6,322 bases of DNA, taken from a bacterium Ga0077546. GTDB taxonomy: Bacteria; Cyanobacteriota; Vampirovibrionia; Obscuribacterales; Obscuribacteraceae. The position numbers were made by a program, and so were the translations under genes. The notes under the pieces were generated by a model. It worked only from the letters and a program-made list of their open reading frames with translations, was not told where the DNA came from and ran no database searches. The stretch lies in assembly GCA_001464165.1 (NCBI GenBank), contig LNEX01000154.1:1-6322 (forward strand), written 5' to 3'. Shown here piece after piece: positions 1 through 4,662 of this stretch. Each line of letters begins with the position of its first letter. Position 1 is the stretch's first letter.

Positions 1-12
1 CTAGAGAAACTG

Positions 13-792
13 ATGGGTAAAAGTAAAAGCCCTGGTGAGTTTATAGTCTTCCCCAAAGACGTGCCATTGGCCACCGGTGCTGGCGGTCAGACCGACACCA
101 CAAACAGAGCCACTAATTCCACCAATGGAGTAGCCAGCAACAAGGCCTACAAGCAGAGCTTGATAGAGGCGCAAAATCAAAATCGCGCCAGTAATAAAGC
201 CGCCAATTTCTCCACTGGCCAACAATGGGGCAATGTCAGATCTACTTCAGCCATGGGCGACGGCAATTTTGGCTCTGGAGGGGTCATTGGCCCAGGAACG
301 GGAACGCGCTCGGGCGGTAGCTCAACCGGCTTAGCCGGTGGCTCCAGTAACACTATGAACAGCGGCAACAACATGGGCCAGACTAACTTCAACCAGATCT
401 TTGATAACGGCGGGAATCAAACCAATACAGCGCAAAGAGCGTCTACTCCGCCCCAGTCGACTTATGATCCAAAGTCGGTACAAGCCAACTTTGCTGGCAT
501 CAACTCGCAAGTGCAAAGTCAGTTGACTCAAACTCAGAATCACGCCAACTCTGCTCGCAACTCACTAAACCAAGCCATGAGCTCAAACAACAGCAATATC
601 ATCCAGCAAGCAGCCAGCGAAGCTCGCTCTCATGCAAATAGCGCTCAGGCGGCCGCTGAAAGTGCTAGCTCTCTGGCCAGCACGACCAGCTCACCCACTG
701 CCAAAACATTGGCCAACCAAGCTCGTGAGCAAGCAGCACAGGCTATGAATTATGCCGATCAGGCTATGGCCAAAGCCTCGGCTAGCTACTAA
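13..792 (+). CDS. Low-complexity Gly/Ser/Asn then Ala/Gln-rich protein of unknown function
   Basis: I do not recognise this 259-residue protein. The first 20 residues are the most ordinary part (KSPGEFIVFPKDVP). Residues about 25-150 are rich in Gly, Ser, Asn, Thr and Gln with almost no hydrophobic stretches, and look disordered; residues about 80-115 are mostly Gly/Ser/Asn. Residues about 165-259 change to Ala/Gln/Ser with AxxA spacing, which suggests amphipathic Ala-rich helices. Three degenerate units of about 30-33 residues can be aligned there, with the motif HANSA at 177-181 and again at 207-211. There is no signal peptide or membrane segment, so it is probably cytoplasmic unless secreted by another route. 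The ATG at 13 has only a weak purine-rich stretch (GAGAAA) before it, and the frame is open to the left edge, so the true start may lie outside the window. Codon choice does not look foreign to its neighbours. A shadow gene is unlikely, because the 780-base open frame has a consistent composition. Confidence 0.7.
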   Translation: MGKSKSPGEFIVFPKDVPLATGAGGQTDTTNRATNSTNGVASNKAYKQSLIEAQNQNRASNKAANFSTGQQWGNVRSTSAMGDGNFGSGGVIGPGTGTRSGGSSTGLAGGSSNTMNSGNNMGQTNFNQIFDNGGNQTNTAQRASTPPQSTYDPKSVQANFAGINSQVQSQLTQTQNHANSARNSLNQAMSSNNSNIIQQAASEARSHANSAQAAAESASSLASTTSSPTAKTLANQAREQAAQAMNYADQAMAKASASY

Positions 793-822
793 ATAGACCT
801 GCCAGTATGTAACAGCCTATTA

Positions 823-867
823 GAAGATTCTCAAAGAGCCCTTGTTTATGGGTTTAGAGAACTCTTC
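823..867 (+). terminator. Long imperfect stem-loop after the first gene (terminator or leader structure)
   Basis: GAAGATTCTC (823-832) pairs with GAGAA-C-TCTTC (857-867), giving 10 base pairs with one bulged C. Inside it, AAA/TTT and CCC (839-841)/GGG (850-852) continue the stem around a bulged GAG and an 8-base loop. It begins 30 bases after the stop codon of the upstream gene and ends 102 bases before the mmsA start. There is no clean T-run after it (ATATTGCTT follows), so it is not a classical intrinsic terminator. It could be a weak terminator, a 3'-end stabiliser, or part of a structured mmsA leader. The pairing is seen directly; the role is inferred. Confidence 0.4.
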
Positions 868-959
868 ATATTGCTTAAAGTAGGTCAAACCGATATTCTT
901 TTGCAGATTATTTCGGAGCGTACATTATTTGAAGCTTCACCAGCTTTTGCAAAAATATC

Positions 960-965
960 GGAGGG
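960..965 (+). promoter_or_regulatory. Shine-Dalgarno site deciding the mmsA start
   Basis: GGAGGG lies five bases (counted from GGAGG) before the ATG at 970, a strong ribosome-binding site. The reading frame is open further upstream to a TTG at 871, but that codon has no comparable site. The extra 33 residues also do not resemble the family N-terminus, which normally begins shortly before the segment seen here as KLLVNGDWVDS. This site therefore sets the start at 970. Confidence 0.8.
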
Positions 966-969
966 TGGA

Positions 970-2496
970 ATGGTTGCAACAAAAACCGGCACTGCAACAG
1001 TGTGCAAGCTCTTGGTCAACGGTGACTGGGTAGATTCAACAGCCACCGACTTTCAAGACATCTACAACCCCTCCACTGGTGAAATCATCGGCCGTACACC
1101 TTTAGGCGGAAACGCTGATGTAGACAGAGCCGTGCAAGCAGCCCATAAAGCCTTTCTTGAATGGAAAGAAGTGCCAATTATCGAACGTGCTCGGGTGATG
1201 TTCCGCTTCAAGAACCTGATGGAACAGCACTATGAAGAGATTGCCCAATGCGTTACTCGTGAACACGGCAAGACCCTTCCTGAGTCAAGAGCTTCAGTAC
1301 AGCGAGCTATAGAAGTAGTCGAGTTTGCCTGCGGTATCCCCAGCTTAATGATGGGTGAGAGCATGGAAAACATTGCTCGCAACGTTGATTGCGAAACCAT
1401 CCGCCACCCAATTGGGGTCTGTGCCGGCATCGCTCCTTTCAATTTTCCCGCCATGGTTCCGCTCTGGATGTATCCCATAGCTCTGACTTGCGGCAATTCA
1501 TTTGTCTTGAAACCATCCGAAAAAGTACCGCTGACCAGCATGATGATTGCCAATCTATTATCTGAAGCGGGCCTACCCAATGGTGTGTTCAACATCGTTC
1601 ATGGTGGCAAAGATTGCGTTGACGCTTTACTCTCTCATCCACTAATTAAGGCGATCTCGTTTGTGGGCTCAACCCATATCGCCAAATATATTTACACCAC
1701 AGGCACAGCCAACGGCAAACGAGTGCAAGCGGCTGGTGGTGCAAAAAATCACATCATAATTATGCCTGACGCCGATATGGAACAGACAGTTCAAGCCCTA
1801 CAAGCATCGGCCTTTGGCTGTGCTGGCGAAAGATGCATGGCTGGCAGCTTAGCTCTTCCTGTTGGTGAAGCGGCTGAAGCCTTGATACCGCATTTAGTGG
1901 AAGCATCGGCAAAAATGAAAGTCGGTCCAACTGACGGCAAGGGCTCAACTCACCCAGACATGGGGCCACTAGTATCAAAAGAGCATTTAGAGAAAGTACG
2001 CAGCATGATCAATAAAGGCGAGAGCGAAGGGGCAAAAGTCGCTCTGGATGGTCGCAATATTGAAGCAGCAAAATCAAGCGGCTTCTTCTTAGGGCCAACC
2101 ATTCTTGACCACGCCAAACCAGAAATGTCTATCGTCAAAGAAGAGATTTTTGGACCAGTATTATCAGTGGTGCGTGTCGATAGCCTCGAAGACGCCCTAG
2201 CAATCGGTCGTGACTGCCCCTATGGCAACGGCGCAGTGATGTATACAAATTCAGGCCGCTCGGCCCGTGAGTTCAAGCATCATTTTAATGCCGGGATGAT
2301 TGGTATCAACGTTGGCGTGCCGGCTCCCATGGCTTGGTTCCCCTTCACTGGATGGAACGCTTCGTTCTACGGTGACTTGCACATTCAAGGCTCTGAAGGG
2401 ATTCAGTTCTACACCCAACAGAAAATGACCATGACCCGTTGGTTTGAACCTAAATCTAGCAAGTTTCAAGATCCAATATGGAAGCCAAAAAACTAG
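970..2496 (+). CDS. mmsA: CoA-acylating methylmalonate-semialdehyde dehydrogenase (MmsA/IolA family)
   Basis: This 508-residue aldehyde dehydrogenase superfamily enzyme is close to the usual family length of about 490-500. The family oxidises methylmalonate semialdehyde to propionyl-CoA (valine catabolism) or malonate semialdehyde to acetyl-CoA (inositol catabolism), using NAD and CoA in the cytoplasm. Visible landmarks, counted from the ATG at 970: PFNFP at 156-160 with the oxyanion Asn158; FVGST at 231-235 in the NAD-binding fold; GGAKNH at 256-261; GERCMAGS with the catalytic Cys289 and the preceding Arg, which is characteristic of this subfamily and contacts the substrate carboxylate; and EEIFGPV at 391-397. 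The general-base Glu of hydrolytic aldehyde dehydrogenases (ELGGK) is replaced by Ala, as expected for a thioester-forming enzyme. The C-terminal FTGWNASFYGDLH segment also fits. No other valine or inositol gene is nearby, so the physiological substrate cannot be told from context. The next gene starts 20 bases downstream and is probably co-transcribed. Confidence 0.9.
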   Translation: MVATKTGTATVCKLLVNGDWVDSTATDFQDIYNPSTGEIIGRTPLGGNADVDRAVQAAHKAFLEWKEVPIIERARVMFRFKNLMEQHYEEIAQCVTREHGKTLPESRASVQRAIEVVEFACGIPSLMMGESMENIARNVDCETIRHPIGVCAGIAPFNFPAMVPLWMYPIALTCGNSFVLKPSEKVPLTSMMIANLLSEAGLPNGVFNIVHGGKDCVDALLSHPLIKAISFVGSTHIAKYIYTTGTANGKRVQAAGGAKNHIIIMPDADMEQTVQALQASAFGCAGERCMAGSLALPVGEAAEALIPHLVEASAKMKVGPTDGKGSTHPDMGPLVSKEHLEKVRSMINKGESEGAKVALDGRNIEAAKSSGFFLGPTILDHAKPEMSIVKEEIFGPVLSVVRVDSLEDALAIGRDCPYGNGAVMYTNSGRSAREFKHHFNAGMIGINVGVPAPMAWFPFTGWNASFYGDLHIQGSEGIQFYTQQKMTMTRWFEPKSSKFQDPIWKPKN

Positions 2497-2505
2497 ATTA
2501 GGGTT

Positions 2506-2520
2506 ATGATGGAGGCATGA
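2506..2520 (+). promoter_or_regulatory. Unusual translation start region: four-codon ORF overlapping the next start
   Basis: ATG ATG GAG GCA TGA forms a four-codon reading frame whose stop overlaps the next gene's start as ATGA (2517-2520). The only Shine-Dalgarno sequence, GGAGG (2511-2515), lies inside the mini-frame and just one base before the ATG at 2517, which is closer than normal. No upstream start is possible in the main frame because TAG occurs at 2499-2501. Reinitiation or coupling from the preceding gene is possible, but the arrangement may be chance. Confidence 0.3.
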
Positions 2521-2903
2521 AAGCCTACCTAATTCGACTAGTCTTAATTGCAGCTGCCTTTCACTGGGTATTCCCCATGATTAAAGGCATAGATACCCAC
2601 GGCAGCTTTATGAGCGCCCTGGCGGCTGGCTTCGTCTTTGCCTTTATCGGCTGGGTAGTTGAGGCCCTAGCAATTTTGCTCACTACAGTTCTCACAATCA
2701 CAACATTTGGCCTGGCGCTGCTGGTTCTCATACCAGCCTGGATTTTAGGATTCTGGCTCATTCCGGCCATAACCCTCAAAGTGCTTGCTGACCTGATGCC
2801 GGGTTATCTCACCATTCAAGGTTGGGTGCCAGCCCTATGGGGCGGACTGATGATGCTCTTCATTGGTGTAATAACTAGCCCGAAAAGCCACAAATACGAT
2901 TAA
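2517..2903 (+). CDS. Small four-helix membrane protein, phage-holin-4/DUF360-like
   Basis: This 128-residue inner-membrane protein has four hydrophobic segments at about 5-22, 31-55, 58-88 and 103-121, with short loops and a charged tail (SPKSHKYD). The overall pattern resembles the phage holin family 4 / DUF360 membrane proteins: a first helix, a Gly-containing turn (GIDTHGSF), a long Leu-rich pair with a T-x-G kink (LTITTFGLALLVL), then MPGYLTIQGW and a final Gly-rich helix. Despite the name, most bacterial members are chromosomal and of unknown role, and nothing phage-like surrounds this one. The gene lies 20 bases after mmsA on the same strand, so a shared transcript is likely, with no evident functional link. 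The start at 2517 is kept because the next in-frame ATG (2577) would remove the first helix. Family assignment rests on pattern only. Confidence 0.7.
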   Translation: MKAYLIRLVLIAAAFHWVFPMIKGIDTHGSFMSALAAGFVFAFIGWVVEALAILLTTVLTITTFGLALLVLIPAWILGFWLIPAITLKVLADLMPGYLTIQGWVPALWGGLMMLFIGVITSPKSHKYD

Positions 2904-2927
2904 CGCTTTGCGATCACGCTAAATGCA

Positions 2928-2979
2928 AAAGATAAAGCTTAAGGGGCACCGTGATTGGTGCCCTTTACACTTTATCTTT
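2928..2979. terminator. Two-tier hairpin, probable bidirectional terminator
   Basis: The inner stem is GGGCACC (2944-2950) with GGTGCCC (2957-2963) around the loop GTGATT, extendable by AA/TT past a bulged G. The outer stem is AAAGATAAA (2928-2936) with TTTATCTTT (2971-2979), a perfect nine-pair match. Both exits are T-rich when read in their own direction: TTTACACTTTATCTTT on plus, and CTTTATCTTTT on minus. The site lies between convergent genes, 24 bases after the plus-strand stop and 30 bases after the minus-strand stop, as expected for a shared terminator. Confidence 0.75.
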
Positions 2980-3009
2980 AAGCGAAAAACTCAGCGGCTG
3001 GCGGCGGTA

Positions 3010-3351
3010 CTACTTTTGTACGCGCTTTTCTAATTTGAGCTTTTGAATGTCAACACTAATCTTATTGAGATCGCCTTCTAACTCAGTCTGATTTTCTTTG
3101 GACAAAGAATTGTTAGCATCGGGCTTAGCTTTCATTTTGGCTTTCTTCTTAGCGAGATTAGCCAAATCCTTGCGCAGGCTCTTGGCCTCTTTGACCGTCA
3201 ATTCTTTTGCTTTCTGCCCTTCATTGATTTGCTGCATCAATGCTTGCTGACGATCATCAATAGACCATTCCTTTGCCTCAAGTGGCAAAAACATACTAAA
3301 AAGACTGCTCAAGGCGAGAGCTAAGCTACAGACAACCGTTAACAATCTCAT
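3010..3351 (-). CDS. Small secreted Lys-rich helical protein with internal duplication
   Basis: I cannot name this 113-residue protein. Residues 1-26 are a Sec signal peptide: basic Arg2, a long Leu/Ala/Val/Phe core, and probable cleavage after LEA (24-26). There is no lipobox, so it is probably a free periplasmic or secreted protein. The mature part is strongly charged and helical, with many Lys residues. Two gap-free 24-residue segments, 50-73 and 82-105, align as L(T/S)...L..DL..(L/I)(A/S), implying an ancient duplication that builds two similar helical hairpins. The stretch RQQALMQQINEGQ before the LT-x-KEA motif recalls small periplasmic proteins of unknown function with a Q..I..G...LT..EA pattern. 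The ATG at 3351 has AGAGGTG about 11 bases upstream. The gene has its own terminator at 2928-2979 and is separated from the desaturase upstream by another strong terminator, so it is probably monocistronic. Confidence 0.75.
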   Translation of the reverse strand: MRLLTVVCSLALALSSLFSMFLPLEAKEWSIDDRQQALMQQINEGQKAKELTVKEAKSLRKDLANLAKKKAKMKAKPDANNSLSKENQTELEGDLNKISVDIQKLKLEKRVQK

Positions 3352-3385
3352 TTAATCAAGCACCTCTTCAATCCAGACCTATAAC

Positions 3386-3405
3386 TCTAGTCTAGTTTAG
3401 TCTAT
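3386..3405. repeat. Four tandem copies of a TCTAG-type pentamer
   Basis: The bases read TCTAG TCTAG TTTAG TCTAT, four pentamers in phase, with two exact and two one-mismatch copies. They lie directly between the desaturase terminator and the 5' leader of the minus-strand secreted-protein gene, where its promoter would have to be. CTAG is usually a scarce tetramer in bacterial genomes, which makes the cluster noticeable. This could be a binding site or simply low-complexity AT-rich sequence. Confidence 0.4.
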
Positions 3406-3443
3406 AAAAAACAGAAGCGCTTCATTTCGAATGAAGCGCTTCT
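3405..3443 (-). terminator. Strong intrinsic terminator of the desaturase gene
   Basis: AGAAGCGCTTCATT (3413-3426) and AATGAAGCGCTTCT (3430-3443) form a perfect 14-pair stem with a TCG loop. Read on the minus strand, the stem is followed after one base by a run of six T's (the A's at 3406-3411 on plus). It begins 26 bases after the desaturase stop at 3469. The plus-strand side has a T5 run a few bases away (3448-3452), so it could also stop antisense transcription. Confidence 0.92.
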
Positions 3444-3468
3444 CAGATTTTTCTAGAATTGAAAATAA

Positions 3469-4410
3469 CTAGATTTCAACTAACTCTTTTTCTTTAACCG
3501 CTTCAACGACTTCAGGGGGAGCTGCTACAAGCTCAGCATTGTCAGATGTGGTGGTGACAGATACCGGAGCTGATACAGCAGGCTTAGCTTCACGGGCCGC
3601 TTTCGCCGCTTTAGCAGCAGCAATTTCTGCGGGAGAAAGAGTTGGAGTAGGTCTGATTACATCAGTAGCCAAGCCGATTTTCTCAAAGAATGAAATCATC
3701 ATCCAGGTAGCGTCGAACTCGAACCATCTAATGCCATGCTGAGCCGATTTCGGGAAAGCATGGTGGTTGTTGTGCCAACCTTCGCCCATGGCCATAAGGC
3801 CTACCCACGGCACGTTGCGACTATCATCACGCACTTCATAGTTGCGATAGCCCCAGCTGGGCAGGTGGCAGAAAGTATTGACGAATTGAGGGCTCCAGAA
3901 TACGAGAATAGAAGCAATCAAATTAGCAGTGAAGGCCACAGGGCCAAAGGCCAATAGGATGATTACGCGGGCAACAATATTGACCCAGAGACAAAGTTGA
4001 GCTTGCTTAGCTGAGTGGTCGGTACCCAGCATGCAGAGAACCTTGTCTTCAAGCAAATCAGGCACTTGCTTACGAATTTCTTCAATAGATTGGCGTTTCT
4101 CCATGTCGAACATCCACTTATAGAGAGCGTGTTCGAAACCATCGCGAGGTGAATGGGGATCACCAGGCTGGTCAGATTTCTGGTGATGCAGCCTGTGCAC
4201 AGCGACCCATGAAATCGGAGCGCCCATTAGCGCGAAATATCCACCAGAAACGATGAAATATCTCAACCAGTTTGGCACTTTGTAAGACTTGTGAGTGAGT
4301 AACCTATGGTAGCCACCAGTGATGCCGATAGCCAGGTAAACGTACGAAACGCAAAACCAAGCAGCGAATGTCACCCAAGTAGTTGGAGTGTTCCAGGCTG
4401 AAAAATCCAA
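3469..4410 (-). CDS. Membrane fatty-acid (acyl-CoA/acyl-lipid) desaturase, delta-9 type
   Basis: This 313-residue di-iron membrane desaturase belongs to the stearoyl-CoA/DesC-like family, which inserts a double bond into saturated acyl chains using oxygen and an electron donor. The three histidine boxes are complete: HRLLTH (35-40), HRLHH (72-76) followed by DPHSP, and HNNHH (213-217); NTFCH (178-182) supplies the additional family residues. Hydrophobic helices are seen at about 12-31, 49-70, 139-157 and 158-178. Two oddities stand out. Relatives carry an extra membrane helix before the first box, which is missing here. Residues about 255-313 form a tail rich in Ala/Lys, then Val/Thr, then Glu, with no counterpart in the core fold. 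The start is TTG at 4410: an in-frame TAG at 4425-4423 blocks any longer form, and AGGGGG lies eight bases upstream. The enzyme's acyl carrier (CoA, ACP or lipid) cannot be told from sequence. Confidence 0.92.
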   Translation of the reverse strand: MDFSAWNTPTTWVTFAAWFCVSYVYLAIGITGGYHRLLTHKSYKVPNWLRYFIVSGGYFALMGAPISWVAVHRLHHQKSDQPGDPHSPRDGFEHALYKWMFDMEKRQSIEEIRKQVPDLLEDKVLCMLGTDHSAKQAQLCLWVNIVARVIILLAFGPVAFTANLIASILVFWSPQFVNTFCHLPSWGYRNYEVRDDSRNVPWVGLMAMGEGWHNNHHAFPKSAQHGIRWFEFDATWMMISFFEKIGLATDVIRPTPTLSPAEIAAAKAAKAAREAKPAVSAPVSVTTTSDNAELVAAPPEVVEAVKEKELVEI

Positions 4411-4418
4411 GTTGTGAG

Positions 4419-4424
4419 CCCCCT
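4419..4424 (-). promoter_or_regulatory. Shine-Dalgarno site supporting the TTG start of the desaturase
   Basis: On the minus strand AGGGGG is separated by eight bases from the TTG at 4410-4408. No ATG or GTG is available between the upstream in-frame stop (4425-4423) and the first histidine box, so this site and the TTG codon together fix the start. Confidence 0.65.
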
Positions 4425-4462
4425 AATATTCTTTGCCTTAAACGAACTTGCAAAGTCCTTTA

Positions 4463-4488
4463 TTTATAGCATGATAAGCAGTTGTCAA
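4463..4488 (-). promoter_or_regulatory. Candidate sigma-70 promoter of the desaturase gene
   Basis: Reading the minus strand, a perfect TTGACA (4488-4483) is followed 14 bases later by TATAAA (4468-4463), preceded by TGC to give an extended -10 element. The spacing is shorter than the ideal 17 bases, which the extended -10 may offset. Transcription would start near 4456 and leave a leader of about 45 bases before the TTG start. Found by eye only. Confidence 0.45.
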
Positions 4489-4662
4489 TCTCTCATACTT
4501 AAGGCTGATTCTAGCCGAGATCGCGGCTCAAAGCCACTAAATACCTAATTCTTGAAGTTCGTTAATATTAGAAGAAGCCACAATAGCGCCACAAAAACCG
4601 GTTACAAAAGTAAAACTTTGTCTACCTTCGCAAATTCTGTCAGCTTCGAAAATAGGGAGACC

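Noticed and set aside
871..929. Promoter candidates for mmsA (TTGCTT with TATTCT; TTGCAG with CATTAT)
   Set aside because: Both pairs match the consensus poorly, and neither stands out from the AT-rich background.
871..969. A 33-residue N-terminal extension of the aldehyde dehydrogenase starting at TTG 871
   Set aside because: No ribosome-binding site before the TTG, composition unlike the family N-terminus, and a strong GGAGGG site placed five bases before the ATG at 970.
1230..2469. Several minus-strand open frames opposite mmsA
   Set aside because: They are antisense to a confidently identified enzyme and show no domain, signal peptide or start context of their own.
2517..2903. Holin-like gene as evidence for a prophage
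   Set aside because: No endolysin, structural, integrase or attachment-site signal is nearby, and this membrane family is common on bacterial chromosomes.
3352..3404. Promoter for the minus-strand secreted-protein gene (TATAGG or TATAGA as -10)
   Set aside because: No -35 box better than three of six matches can be placed with either -10 candidate, so no specific site is called.
3539..3957. Two plus-strand open frames (67 and 73 residues) inside the desaturase region
   Set aside because: They lie antisense to a gene with complete catalytic motifs and encode nothing recognisable; they are composition shadows.
4552..4662. A 37-residue N-terminal extension of the patatin protein starting at TTG 4552
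   Set aside because: It would bury the signal peptide behind a polar Ser/Lys/Asn-rich stretch, and it lacks a ribosome-binding site; AGGGAG precedes the ATG at 4663.
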